DNA of 64,000 bases, taken from NCBI GenBank assembly GCA_033961575.1, contig CM066734.1, positions 84,032,501 through 84,096,500 on the forward strand, written 5' to 3'. The notes beneath the pieces are model-generated. The model saw only the letters and a program-made list of their open reading frames with translations, searched no databases and was not told where the DNA came from. This DNA is from Aselliscus stoliczkanus (taxonomy: Eukaryota; Chordata; Mammalia; Chiroptera; Hipposideridae). The translations under genes were made by a program, and so were the position numbers. This document shows positions 22,337-33,536 of this stretch, one piece after another; within the stretch, counting starts at the first letter, position 1; each line of letters starts with the position of its first letter.

Positions 22337-24420
22337 TAACAGAAGTGGTCCTAGAAAACAGACCCACAGAATGAGAGTCTGAAATTTGATCATTCTCTGG
22401 TCAAATAAAGATCCCATTGCTGATACTAATAGGAGTAGTGATGATCCTGTCACGTTGTTGCATCGCTATAATGGGGTTTTCAAGAAACCCTAAAGGTCAG
22501 CAGAAGCAGTCCCTGTCTCTGTCTAGTAGCTCCCATTTTCTTAGCTTGCAAATCTTCACTTGAGGACTTTCAAGATGATGGTGCCCTCCTCAACATCTGC
22601 TTACACCATTTCTCATTGTTTCTAGGCCAATTACTGGGGTCAAGTCTTAGCATGGAAGGAACAGGTAAATAAGTCTCTGCTACTGGAAAAAAATGGATTA
22701 TTAATTAAAGAGCAATAGTACATGGATAATTTAGACAGGAACTGGAAGAGCACATATGGGAATAGTGTAGGATGGGGCAGGAACAAGATATAAAACTGGA
22801 TAGGGAAGAGTTTATTGCTATGGAGATACTTTCTCACAACTCAGGGTCTAACATACTGGCAATAACACCTAGATCTGGTCCTAATACACTACTTGTATCA
22901 TGCCTTGAAACTATGGACATAACAATGATATAGGCAAATGAAGTGGAGATGCTGTAATGGCCTTGATAGACAATTGAGCAAGAGATGAGAAGGCTGAGAG
23001 GAGTGACCATACTATTGGGTTATCAGAAAAGTCATGACATATTTTTTCTATGTTTTTCATTGCAAAACTGCATCATGACTTTTCCAACAACCCAATAGAA
23101 TAAATGTGTTACATAAAACAGCTGTCTTTGTTCCCTGTAGGGCACAAAAGACACCTCTTTACTTAAGCAGTGAAGAAAGAATTGGTAATGGGGCATTGGC
23201 ATTGCTAAGAGGCTTAGTGATGGCTGTCTGTTCTGAGCAAGTTGATGGTAGTGTTGCTCCTGTGGAACTAACTTTAGTACCAGGATTCTAGAACAGAGGA
23301 AGCCCAGTGCTGGCACTAACCACCAGAGGCAAGGTGGGCATAATTACTGGAATAGGCAGCACAATTGGATAACAACCAAGGGATCTGTGACAGTGGCTGA
23401 TGGACCATGATTTCTTAGGGACATTAGAGTGGGCAGCCAATGAGAGTATTCCTTGAATTATATAACCAAGCAATATTAAATTGTGGACCAGTGATGCAGA
23501 TTTGCCTCTATACATTAGGGAGGAATGTTTCCAGAGGTATCACACCCTCAAGTAGGGTCTTTGGTGAGTATTTCCGGAAAATTTCAGTTCACAAAAATAG
23601 GGAATTTGTTATAAATTTTTAAAGAAACACAGTATAAAATTTGATTTAAATGTTTTAAACCCCAGGAACATGCATTTAAACAATTTAAATGCCCTGTCCT
23701 CAATGTGTTAAGAGCTTGCAAGTAGAGGTTTGAAGTCAACTGCTGCAATAGAAAAAGATCATCTCTACCTGTTTTACAGACTTGAGCCTATTGACTGAAA
23801 AGAGGAGGTCAGTCTCCCCTGAGGAAGTTCTATGAATTACTACAAAATGTATTTCCGGAAGGTGTTAACCAGTTTATTACCAAAGGGCCCTGTGGCCATT
23901 TAGTAGTATTCTGTACACTGGGGTTTAGGAAATATTCAGATTTCGTTATTGGCTATAGACGCTGAGCCAGTACTGATAGATACCTTGACATGGCCTCAAA
24001 ACGCTGTCAAGGTACACTTATTAGACTTGCTAAATATGAGGACCAAGAAACAAAAGGAGTCCTGGCCCGTGTTCAACTCACAGTAGGTCCAACCCACAAC
24101 CCATCTGTGATTGTTTCTTTAGTTCGAGTGCAAAATCACGGTGGCTACATTAAATAACTGGCAGAAACATCGCTCTGGTTCCCTCACATGTGGAGTAAGA
24201 GCCATCATGTTAGGAAAAGCCAAGTGAAAGCCTTTGAAATTGCCCATCCCCTTTTCCCCCAACACATACCCTATACTCTGGTTAAGGTAGTAAATCAAAG
24301 CAGTACCACAGTACTCCGTCCTAGAAGGAATTGCAGCAATTCTACCAACGACCAAAAAGATGCAGGAGTAGTGGTCTTCATCATATCAAAGTTGCATTCA
24401 TCTGTTGAGCTTTTATAAAA
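22337..24420 (+). mobile_element. Candidate ERVL-like internal remnant
   Basis: The region starts at a Leu-type primer-binding-like string and continues without any other recognised element apart from the mariner MITE. Short open stretches occur on both strands near 23030-23620 and 24119-24418, all without a recognisable retroviral motif. I infer a decayed internal region from position only. No matching 3' LTR was identified. Confidence 0.35.
23013..23097. mobile_element. Mariner-type hairpin MITE (81 bp, TA target duplication)
   Basis: The element at 23015-23095 starts TTGGGTTATCAGAAAAGTCA and its other end, on the opposite strand, starts TTGGGTTGTTGGAAAAGTCA. The two arms of about 38 bases are therefore nearly complementary along their whole length. 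TA flanks at 23013-23014 and 23096-23097 are the standard mariner duplication. There is no transposase. If transcribed, the RNA would fold into one long hairpin, much like the human MADE1 copies that gave rise to miR-548. Confidence 0.9.
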
Positions 24421-25555
24421 AAACAGCTATATTAGAGTAGGTGCAGGTGAACTACAAAATGGAACAGAGTTAGCTAGCATTAGTCATTATTATCGTTTTT
24501 ATTGCAGTTACTCTGGAAGCTAAATGAAGAAACTGTTTCCAGGAAAGGGAAGTGATCATCAATGTCCTGTGCTGTTGATATGTCAACTAAAATGAGAACC
24601 GGGACTTGATTATTGGGTTTAACAGAATCAAGGTAATCGTTGAACTTGACAAGAGCTATTTCGGTCAAGTAGTGGTGGTAAAAGTCTTGTTGTGAAGGGT
24701 TCAAGAGAGAATAAAGGAGAATAATTGGAGACAGGAAACACAGGCAACTATTTTGAGGAATTTTTCTATAAGAATAAGAGGAGCTAGAGGGATGTGAGGT
24801 TAAGAGGAGCTTACTTTTTTCATGGGAGAAATCATAACATTTTTATGTTGGTGGGAAATATTCAGGAAAGAGAACAAATTTATGTGAGTTAGAGGAGAAT
24901 TGCTGCAGCAATTTCCTTGAGTAGGTGAAAGAGTTGAAACCCAGTACACAAGTGGAAGGATTCAAGTTTTAAAAATTGCTTTTAAAATTGCTTTGGAATT
25001 AAATAGGAGGCATTCAATTTTTAAAAAATTGCTTTTGAAAAATGAGGCAATGTGCAAATGAATGAAATGAATGAAAAGTGTTCTTTTTAGATAACTGTGG
25101 TTAGGTTTAGTAACAGGTATACGTGGCTAAAGAAAATACTATCCTTAGGGGATTAAAAATATTAGGATATCTCAGGTATTTTACCATTTATAATATTCAA
25201 GTTCTGAGTGTTGTAGATGTAGTGCTGTAATTATGTCTAATAACAACTTTGACAACTGGCTCAGTCTTTTCCCTTTGCTAAATGCAAAAAGTAAGTACTC
25301 TTACCCTTCAAATTCCTTTACTTCTCTCTAACATGTATTCTGAGGGAAACTGCTCTGATATTCTAAGAATTCAGATGTGATGAGGCTGATATTATTCTAC
25401 ATATGTCTGAGCATTTGGGCAACTCTTATGCTTTCAGATTCCCTTATTATTAATTTTTAGGCTATATGTCCAATTTCCAAAAGCAACTCTCTAGGAAATG
25501 GTAAGGACTTTAGTAGTTTTGTGTAAGTTACAAGTATATGGCGAAGACTTTTCTG
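24421..25555. other. No recognised feature
   Basis: Unassigned. Near 24960-25040 a short local duplication of 'aaaattgctttt...aatt' occurs. Frames are short. Confidence 0.4.
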
Positions 25556-25559
25556 AGGC

Positions 25560-25695
25560 AAAGGGCCTCAGAAATCACCTAGCTCAGCCCCCTGAGTTTG
25601 CGGAGGAGGGAGATTAACTGATTCAGCCTAAATGACATGAGCCAGGGATAGAGGCAGTTTGCTGACTCCCAATCTAATGCTCTTTCTACCATACT
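25560..25695 (-). repeat. MIR-like fragment
   Basis: 'agaaatcacctagctcagccccctgagtttgcggaggagggag' through 'ctgactcccaatctaatgctctttctaccatac' has the reverse-MIR layout (tail of MIR or a MIR-related SINE). Confidence 0.55.
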
Positions 25696-26019
25696 TTCCT
25701 TTTTGATTGTAATAAATTTGTAACAATGTTAATGTGTCAAATTTTAGGATGTACATAAGTAATTATTTTTCAGTATGATATATAGTCATAAAGAAGGAGT
25801 TCATGTAAATGCCTCATCCAATATTTATTTTGTATAGTCAAACATAATTTTTATTTTCAAATAAAATAATTTAGAAAGATTTTGAAAATGATGGAAACTA
25901 GTTTTGTGAAAGAATAAATTAGGTTGGGAGATACTTTTCCTGTTTTGATGGAATAGGTTGTTAGAGACTATGAAACCATATTAAAGAAAGGAAGGAAGAA
26001 AAAACGCTATTCATCACCT

Positions 26020-26180
26020 ACTATGTTAGGTTACTAAGCAAGGACTTATGTCCATCCTTCATTTTTTCCAAGGCTTTATGAATAGGTATTCTCTCCAATG
26101 TATATATAAGGTAACAAGCTCTCAGAGGTTAAGCAATGGTCCCAAAGTAACACATTCAGAAAGTGAGGAACTGGTATTCC
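26020..26180 (-). repeat. MIR-like fragment
   Basis: 'aaggtaacaagctctcagaggttaagcaatggtcccaaagtaacacattcagaaagtgaggaactggtattcc' is a recognisable reverse MIR core. Confidence 0.6.
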
Positions 26181-26239
26181 ATGAAAGAGAAATTTGTGAA
26201 AGAAAGGAAAAGATGATTGACCTCACAATTTTGTGCAAG

Positions 26240-26530
26240 TCTGGCTGTTTTAAATGACTTTGTTAAAATTTATCCTACTGTCATTCAATACTATTCTACT
26301 TCAACTTCAGGTGTATAGTAACAGTGGTCAGACATCTACACAGTCTACGAAGTGATCGCCCTGATAAGTCTAGTGCCCATCTGACACTTTACATAATGTT
26401 TACAACATTATTGATTATATCTTCCATACTGTATTTCATATCCCCATGACTATATTGTGATTACCAATTTGTACTTTCTAATCCCTTCACCTTCTCCTCC
26501 ATTCCAACCCCCTCCCATCTAGCAACTGGT
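26240..26530 (-). mobile_element. L1 3' UTR fragment (left half of an inverted pair)
   Basis: The plus strand reads the L1 3' UTR backwards: 'cttcaacttcaggtgtatagtaacagtggtcagacatc', 'gaagtgatcgccctgataag', then a C-rich block near 26500-26515. It closely resembles the end near 2.9-3.1 kb. Confidence 0.8.
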
Positions 26531-26548
26531 TTTTATTAATGTCAACTA

Positions 26549-26552
<4 letters not shown>

Positions 26553-26597
<45 letters not shown>
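26553..26597. repeat. (TA)n microsatellite
   Basis: About 22 TA units lying exactly between two oppositely oriented L1 3' ends. Confidence 0.95.
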
Positions 26598-26599
<2 letters not shown>

Positions 26600-26602
<3 letters not shown>

Positions 26603-26815
26603 GTCATAGGATGTAAAGTACAGCATAGGGAATATAGTGAATGGTATTGTTACAACTATATACGATGTCAGAGGGATAGTAGATGGGGGGGTTATCACTT
26701 TGTGAGGGGTGTAAATGTGTAACTGTTACATTGCTTTGTACTCCTGAAACTAGATAAAATTAATAAATGAAATTTATTGGTGTGATAATGGTCAACAAAA
26801 CTAAAAAAAAAAACA
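26600..26815 (+). mobile_element. L1 3' end fragment (right half of an inverted pair)
   Basis: Here the L1 3' UTR runs forward: 'aggatgtaaagtacagcatagggaatatagtgaatgg', 'gttatcactttgtgaggggtgtaaatgtgtaac', a terminal 'tggtcaacaaaactaaaaaaaaaaac' and a poly(A)-like run. The left half is the same UTR reversed. Confidence 0.8.
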
Positions 26816-27639
26816 AACAAGAAAAAAAACCTACCTTACTGTGAATAATGACATAATGATAAGAACAAAAAAGTATGGCCAGTCAATGAATAGCTGGTTA
26901 ATTGGTTGATTGACAGTGTCTTCTGTATTTTCCTTAACCAACTTCCTTGTGACTATAAGAAAGTCACTTAACCTCTCTCTGTCTTCATCTAATTATTCAG
27001 ATAAATTTCAAGTGTTAATATTTATGAGTCTATGGGCTCATAAATCTGAGAATTTAAAAAATTCATAGAATAGACACAATCCTCATACCATTGAATACTT
27101 TTGATGAGTATTCCATTTCTATTGAAGAAATCTTTGGACATTATATAAGCTAGTAATTTGCCAGATGCATTGCATGATTCATATGCTATTTAAAAAGACA
27201 CTGATAAGTAATTTAGAAACAAAATAGAGGTATGTGGGGTTTTTTTGTAAAAAGAAGAAGGAACAGAAATATATATAATTTTTAAAAAATGATATATAAT
27301 AATTTCCCAAAAGCTTCTATTACAAGAAAAGAGCTGGTGCATGAGAACCCAAAAGTAAATTGGATTAGAAATCAATATGAAACTGTGAAATGTTTCTTTT
27401 AAAATTCAGTGATATATAAATGTAAATATGCCAAGCCTTTACTCTCATTTCATCTAGTTTAAGATATAGTTGGTCATAACATTTAAAAACCTTTAGCCAA
27501 AGAAAAGAAATTGAGAAGTTCTTCAACCTTGATGAGCCAATTTAAGCACCAATTTTAAGAACTCTTCCCAGGACAAATCATGAAAAATGGAAAATGTAAT
27601 TTCACAGCCTCTTTCTCCCCCTTTCTTCAACATGTATTT
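26816..27639. other. Mostly unassigned; small MIR piece near 26940-27005
   Basis: 'gtgactataagaaagtcacttaacctctctctgtcttcatct' at about 26948-26990 is a MIR core scrap in plus orientation. The rest is AT-rich with no recognisable feature. Confidence 0.45.
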
Positions 27640-27780
27640 CTTTAAGCGCCTATCATACAAGGCTCTGAGTTATTAGGAGCTCTGAGGAATTTAAAAAATG
27701 GAGAAGACATTCCTACCTTCAAATAACTTAGAGTCTAGGAGAGGGAATAAGAGAAGCATGCATATAATTGTAATGCAAGG
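27640..27780 (-). repeat. L2 fragment
   Basis: 'gtatttctttaagcgcctatcatacaaggctctgag', followed by 'cctaccttcaaataacttagagtctaggagag', is a reversed L2 3' piece. Confidence 0.55.
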
Positions 27781-28349
27781 TGAAGGATTTGAAAAGTCTC
27801 AGAAGTATGGTCAAAAATCTTATGAAACTGTGGTTGAGATGACATTGAAATTAAAATGTTAAGTCACCCAACCATGAACATGGAATCAACCTCATAAAGC
27901 TCTTGAGCATTCCTCCTAAGTGTAATTCTAGTTCACGTTACTGTTGTGAATAGCTCTGCATTTTGTAGTTGGTTATTGATGGTGGAGAAGAAAGCTTTTG
28001 ATTTTTCTAATTGATTTTTATAAAAGTTGCTGATTTATTTATATCATGCTAGTAGGTGGTTGTTTATGTTGGTTTACCAGGTCGGTGATCAGGTCTTATG
28101 AAATTAAGGAAGTTCCTAGTTTCCTATTCATAGTCTCAGGTAATGTTTTACTTTGTTTTAGTTTTTAAGTAATAAAGAGTTAAATATTTTTCTGTATCAT
28201 TTGAGAAATCACATGATTATCCAGTTTGAATAAATTAATTTGGTGACTTATAGTTGGTAGGCTTTTCTGTTATTCAATCATTTTATCAATCCTGGGTTAA
28301 ATCTTACTTGGCTGTTATTTTAAAATGAATGTTGGAGTTGGTAGGCCAA
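27781..28349. other. No recognised feature
   Basis: AT-rich. Parts near 27930-28320 have the flavour of reversed L1 ORF2 ('gctgatttatttatatcatgctag...', 'cttatagttggtaggcttttctgt') but are too diverged for a firm call. Confidence 0.35.
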
Positions 28350-29223
28350 TATGTTGCCAAATCGAGTTCTGAGGACACAAAATGAACCAAACAAAAAGAC
28401 AGTAACTATCTGTGAGAGAGAAAGGATTACCAACCAGATAGTACCCAAAGGCAAATTCACGAGTTACAGTTCAAAGACCTAATTCTTACAAATGTTTTTG
28501 CCTGTCAATCCCAATTTGGAAAGGAAGAGACAATGTGAAATTTTATTTTCCTTTCGTCACCAGGCACCACCGATAGAAAAGGAAGAGTTGAGTTTGGTAA
28601 GAATTCTCACCCTTTGCCAGCGTCTGCCAGTTTTCCAAGGATCCATCTGGGGTAAGTAGGTTGTCTGAACTGTTCTCATCCCGGTTACCTGAAACTGCAG
28701 AGGAGGAAAATTAATTTTCCCTCTACCCTTATGGTGAATACTTGTCTGAGACTTCTTTTTTCTAGGACACCACATATATGGATAAGCTTATCCAGGTTAA
28801 AAGTTCTCCAGTGTGACTACTATAATTCAAGATTAGCTTTGGTAAGGTTAACCGGGATGTTCAGCCTTAAAACAAAATTTAACTCACCTGAGGTCTCACA
28901 TTGGACCCAGTCAAGCTTAGGTTGACCTGTCCAACCCTGGACCCTGTCAGGTTTTCCAATCTGTTCCTGGACCCAGTCCAATTTTTAAGTAGGACCCAGT
29001 CTGGCCCCAGCCGGTTTCTAGATCCAGTCTGCAAAAAGAATTGCTCTAAGCCTGAAAGCTCATAACCCAAAAGCTTCAGAGCTCAGATCCAGGGACTTAT
29101 CCACTGCCTCCCAAGACAGCAAGAAAGCAAAGAACTCAAGGGACTCAACAGGTACCTACACTTTGTTGGTCATTGATCCTTGGGGTTGTTGAGGATCTCC
29201 TTTGGTTTCTTCTTCTGACACCA
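28350..29223 (-). mobile_element. ERVL-like internal region next to a Leu-type primer-binding site
   Basis: On the minus strand, about 29206-29223 reads CTGGTGTCAGAAGAAGAA, close to the tRNA-Leu primer-binding site of ERVL-type elements. That places the adjoining LTR at higher coordinates and the internal region here. The internal part includes a variable minisatellite of GGACCCAGTC-like units at about 28900-29040. Small frames (28557-28775 and 28879-29070, minus) have no intact gag or pol motif. Only the leader part seems to remain. Confidence 0.5.
28900..29040. repeat. Degenerate GGACCC(A/T)GTC minisatellite
   Basis: The strings 'ggacccagtc', 'ggaccctgtc', 'ggacccagtc', 'ggacccagtc' and 'agatccagtc' recur at 23-50-bp spacing, with 'aggttttccaatctgttcct' and similar linkers. 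It lies inside the retroviral-like leader. Confidence 0.6.
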
Positions 29224-29227
29224 GCAA

Positions 29228-30090
29228 TGTTAACTGATAAACTCAAGCACGTTGAGAATTTTTTTTTTTTTTAAAGATTTTATTGGGGAATTGGGGGCGA
29301 GGAACAGCGTTGGGGTACTGGGGAAGGGGAACAGACAAGTTGTTGTCCTTTTGTTCTTCAGTCTAGTTGTGGAGGACATTGCTTCACTGGCCCATGTTGG
29401 TATCATCATTGCACTTTTCCTGGGTGAGGCAGATCAGTTGCCAGCCTCTGGATGGCTGCTCACAGTGGCTCTTGGCAGCTCACACTGGCTGCCGGACACT
29501 CACTGTAGCCTATGGCAGCCCACTGCAGCAGGGGCTGCAGCTATGCCATCCTGGGGACTCACAGCTGCCCAGCTCCAGGTGGAGCTGTTGTTCACCATCT
29601 TAGCTGTAGAGGGCAGTGTCACTGGCCCTCATATGTGAGATCTGAACTGGGGCCGCTGGCATCCCAAGCCAGCTCTTAACCAATGCACCACTCAGCCGGC
29701 CCCATATTGAGAATTTTAAGAGATTATTCAAGCAAAAACATTTCGAATTGTGCGGCATCCAGTCTAGCAAATAGACAGGAACTCAGAAGAGCTGTTCAAA
29801 ATGAAAGACTTAGAAGAAGACTGGAGTGGGAATAAGGAAGTTATACTTGCAAAAAGCAGGTTGATTATTGCAAGGCTATTTTTTCTTACAGGGAATGGAA
29901 GGGGGGAGTCTACCAGGCACATTACCTACCTATCAGGATCAGATGATTCCTGATTGATTGGTTTAAGATTCCATTTCTGGGAGAGTTGAAACTGTACTCA
30001 AGTTATGTGTTGATAAGTAGACCTTAGCATAAGTGATTCCATTTTGGGTTTGCTATCTTCTTTTTAACAACTGTTACTCTTTCTTATGGC
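29228..30090 (-). mobile_element. ERVL-like LTR interrupted by a SINE (tentative)
   Basis: Immediately beyond the primer-binding-like string the plus strand begins TGTTAACTGATAAACTC, which fits an LTR end in reverse orientation (TG...). After removing the SINE, 'gcacgttgagaatttt' continues into 'aagagattattcaagcaaaaac', i.e. one element split by insertion. The far end near 30.05-30.15 kb is not defined. Confidence 0.45.
29252..29717 (-). mobile_element. Full-length tRNA-derived SINE (Rhin-like)
   Basis: An 11-bp direct repeat TTGAGAATTTT (29252-29262 and 29707-29717) brackets a SINE of about 440 bp. Read on the minus strand it begins GGGGCCGGCTGAGTGGTGCA, has a B-box-like GTTCAGATCTC, the same middle domain as the copy near 0.8 kb, and the CCCCAATTCCCCAATAAAATC tail with a T run on the plus strand. 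The 128- and 78-codon frames through it are non-coding. Confidence 0.9.
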
Positions 30091-30094
30091 TTAT

Positions 30095-30840
30095 TAGTGA
30101 AGTCTGCACGTGATAAGAAATATCTGTACTTTTTCTGACTTCTGCATGCAGCTCTACACTTTGACCTTGGCAAGAAGGCTCTTGCTCTGAGTTTGGCACT
30201 TCAGAAGACCTCACTCTGACCCTCCTCCAGCTATGCTCCTACCTGGAGGTGTAGGAGTTTATAGGGTCAAGAGGATGGGTTGATCTGATTCTCTTGCCAA
30301 CCCTTCCTCTGCTACCATCTAAACTCTGTTCTGGATGGTTTGGTCCCTAGAATTCTTCACCAAAACACATCTGAGCCCACTTCAGGGGCCGGATTGTGAC
30401 TCTTAATTAGGAAGGCCATGTTACTGCCCCTGCTTATTTGAATGAGAGCTTGGGATAGGAATGGGGAGGGGCTTTCAGATGGGGTCTGGGGCTAGGGCTG
30501 TTGGTAGAATCTTCCCACCAGCTTCAGGTGTAAAATTCTAAGTCCACTCATTATAAACTCGGACCTGCCTTTGCCACTTTTTAGGGTCCTTTGAGGAAAC
30601 TAAAAGGCTGATACCAACTTGGAAAGAGGGCTGGGCCACTGTGGAGAGAAATTGCCGAGGCTGTACTGGATAGGGTTGCGAGGAACCTCTTGGCATACGG
30701 TAGGAGGGCCCCTCTGCAGGCCCAGACCTCTATCTTTATCTTTTCTTGTTTCTATTCTTACTAAAACTAACAATCAAAAAAATTTGATTCCTCTAATTTG
30801 TTCCCTATTAAGCACTAAAATAACACAAATAAAAGCCTTT
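30095..30840. other. No recognised feature
   Basis: Moderately GC-richer unassigned sequence. A 75-codon plus-strand frame at 30619-30846 has no recognisable domain. It could belong to the retroviral-like element to the left, but I see no evidence that decides it. Confidence 0.35.
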
Positions 30841-30844
30841 TTTT

Positions 30845-31430
30845 AAAGAAGACTTTGATAATTTTTTTGCAGCACCCAATTTATTCTTAAGAACATTTTT
30901 AACTATATTTTGATCAAAGAGCTCATCATATTTCATGAACTCCTTTTGATGATCTAGGAACGCATTATGATTTTGGAAACAATTCATGGTCAAATAAGTT
31001 TGGCTAACATGGCTACATCACATTCTTCAAGCATCTGAGATTTGACCACATCAAGCCCACATCCTCTTTCAACACTTTCAGATAACCTGTCTTTATATTA
31101 ATGCTCATTTGCAAACTGTTCTTTAACTCTCTTCACTTGCTCCATCATGCTGCCCACCTGACCTTCCCAAACTTTCAATTGTGGTGATCAAACTTTTGGC
31201 CTATCACCAACAAACTCCCTTACATCTTCAGTCTCCTGTAGAACATTTCTTTTACCTTCTTACTTTAATTGAAAACTGCTTTGAGATTAGTGCTTTTCCT
31301 GTGATTTTTCATCTTCTATACTAAGTACCTCCGAACCTGGAATTGGTGTAGATAACCTTGGTGATTTACTTTGTTGTGGAGGTCTTGTTCCTCACGATTT
31401 CTTAAGTTCTTCTGTTTCTCTTTATTAGCA
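30845..31430 (-). pseudogene. Coding-like remnant on the minus strand, gene unidentified
   Basis: Reading the minus strand from 31430 to 30845 gives charged, helix-like stretches in changing frames. One includes NREEQDLHNKVNHQ near 31405-31365, another EQVKRVKEQFANEH near 31145-31105, and a third HQKEFMKYDELFDQNIVKNV near 30955-30895. Stops and frame changes separate them. The composition resembles a coiled-coil protein copied through RNA and then decayed. A T run at 30838-30845 on the plus strand could be a remnant of the poly(A) tail. The parent gene was not recognised. Confidence 0.35.
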
Positions 31431-31439
31431 CGACTACCC

Positions 31440-31970
31440 TAACTTGAACTCATTAACTCTATCCAGATCCTTTAATAGCTCCCTAACTGCATTTCCTGTC
31501 CCCAGTGTGGCCTATCTTTAATCTGCCCTCCACACTGCTGTGATATTGATCTTCTTAATCATGCCATTTCCTTGCTTAAAATCCTTCAGTAGCTCCCCAC
31601 AGCTTTCAAGGATAAAATTCAAACTCTTTCACTTAGTATATAAGGCCTTTTGTGACCCCATTTCTCTCTATATTTTCAACTTTGTTGTCTGCCTCTCTTT
31701 CACATTCATCCTTTGCTCTGGCCATATTGAGCAATTTGTAGTTCTTCGCAGTTTTCCAGAGAACCAGACAACTTTCCAGGACAACTCCCTCACAGGCTGT
31801 CTGAGATGCAGTCTCCCTCTACCCCTAACACACTGTCTGTCTTCATCCATCTATTGCACTGTGCCATGGTCTCTGATTTGTAACTTCCTGAGGACAAACG
31901 CCATGTCTCAGTCAGATTCAAATACCTAGAGCTGGTAGGTGTTTGTTGAATAAATGAGTAAAGGAAGGGA
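31440..31970 (+). repeat. L2 (long copy)
   Basis: A well-preserved L2 3' segment: 'ttgcttaaaatccttcagtagctccccacagctttcaaggataaaattcaaactc', then 'atataaggccttttgtgacccc', ending '...aatacctagagctggtaggtgtttgttgaataaatgag'. The 129-codon plus-strand frame (31540-31929) is a relic of L2 and carries no complete domain. Confidence 0.8.
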
Positions 31971-32519
31971 TAAGCAAATATTACTTCTATTACCAATACT
32001 TATAGGGCATAATTTTGAGAGTTTTTTTTTCACTCAAAAGTGAAGTTGGTTTATGTTGGTTGATTAGTTTATTTTCTTTCCATTTGTTTCCATGAAGTTA
32101 AGTGTTATATGTATATGTTGGGTGGTATTGGTGGTGATGGGGAGAGTGTGTGCTTGTGTGTTTGTGGAAAGGAAGGCTGCAGGATAAAATTACTTTCCTA
32201 AATATACCCTCAGAAACCTGGCTTTCAGGAACAGCAGAGAATAAATTTCTGGGATTTGCTGTTGAATAAATTCTTGGGGCTACCTGTCTTGGAATGCCTT
32301 TATGGGCTAGGATTAAAGTCTTTTAGGGTTCTTCACCTTAGTTTTTCTGTGCACATTCCTTTGGCCAGCCATCCGATTAACACGAGGTTCTCATTAACAT
32401 CAAAATCTAATCAACCAAATTTGCTATTCACAGAAATAACCCTCAGAGATTTGACATGGACTAGCCAGTTAATGAGGATAATGGGCTTTAAAATCAGACT
32501 GACTGAAAAATTAGGCAGT
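31971..32519. other. No recognised feature
   Basis: Unassigned. The 115-codon frame at 32256-32603 runs into the L2 piece and has no recognisable domain. Confidence 0.4.
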
Positions 32520-32704
32520 GTTTTTCATGTCCTTCCCTTGGCCTGGAATGTCCTCTCCTTGCTTTCTGCTAGGAAAACTGGTTCGTTCTTCAAGACTTCC
32601 TGAGTTGTTTGGGCTTACCTAAGTACCATCCTGTGTTTCCCCACACCCTGTGATATTTATAGCACTGACAGAACTATAAGTTCTTGAAGGCGGGGCATGG
32701 GAAG

Positions 32705-32770
<66 letters not shown>

Positions 32771-32830
32771 ACAGTTCCTAGTATTGTGTCTAAAGCATAG
32801 AGAAGCCAATTAATATTGCTAAAATTTCTG
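32520..32830 (+). repeat. L2 3' end split by a (GA)n tract
   Basis: 'ccttggcctggaatgtcctctccttgctttctgc' and 'agaactataagttcttgaaggcggggcatg' are L2 3' strings. After the GA tract the element finishes with 'tatccacagttcctagtattgtgtct...aattaatattgct', matching the L2 terminus. Confidence 0.65.
32707..32764. repeat. (GA)29 microsatellite
   Basis: 58 bp of uninterrupted GA. On the opposite strand it creates the Ser-Leu repeat of an 82-codon frame, which is an artefact. Confidence 0.97.
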
Positions 32831-33535
32831 GATCTCGGGAGACAATAAAATCTGATGGTAGCTATATGGCTTGACCAGTTGCATGTACAATAACTATATA
32901 TATATTTAAAAATAACATACACTACTCATAGAGAATTTGGAATACATAGAAGTTTACAAAAAAGAACATTTAAATTCCCTGTAATTTTCACACCTACTCA
33001 GAATTAATTACTGTTAACAACTTGAATACTTTACTTTTGTGTACATACAAAATTTGAGGATCTAATTTAAATATTTATGACATGTTTAAACATTTGTCTT
33101 AACTTCAGATCAAATCAAGAATCACAAAATGTGATGCACTCCTAAGAAATCAAATAGTCCCTTGAGGCAAAGTAGTTTCAAGGACAGAAGGGACATGTGA
33201 TTTTTTTTAAAAAGGAAGTTCAATTTAGAGAAACATTTAGCCTTGGAGGAGCTATTTACCTGGTATGAGTGAGCATTTTATTCTGAAACCAAATCTTATT
33301 TGTATAGGATTAGTGTTTTGACTTTTTCCTACTTTTCAAAACCTGTTTTATAAAGATTGAAGAACCAGTTATTCTAATCTACAGGGACTTGTTTACTGAG
33401 CTTACTAGCTGAGGGGCAGCTGGCAGCCAGGATGAAGAGAAATTACTGAAACTGAGTAGATATTCCCAGGTGGCTCTTGGCTTCCAGCCCCTGCAGTGAT
33501 GCCCTAATTGTTCCTAATGTTACCAAATATATATT
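32831..33535. other. No recognised feature
   Basis: AT-rich, unassigned. Confidence 0.4.
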
Positions 33536-33536
33536 T

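Noticed and set aside
29252..29638. 128-codon hydrophobic plus-strand frame
   Set aside because: It is antisense translation of the SINE between perfect duplications.
31540..31929. 129-codon plus-strand frame
   Set aside because: It lies inside an L2 copy. No complete L2 domain is present.
32674..32922. Ser-Leu repeat protein
   Set aside because: Translation of the (GA)n tract on the opposite strand.
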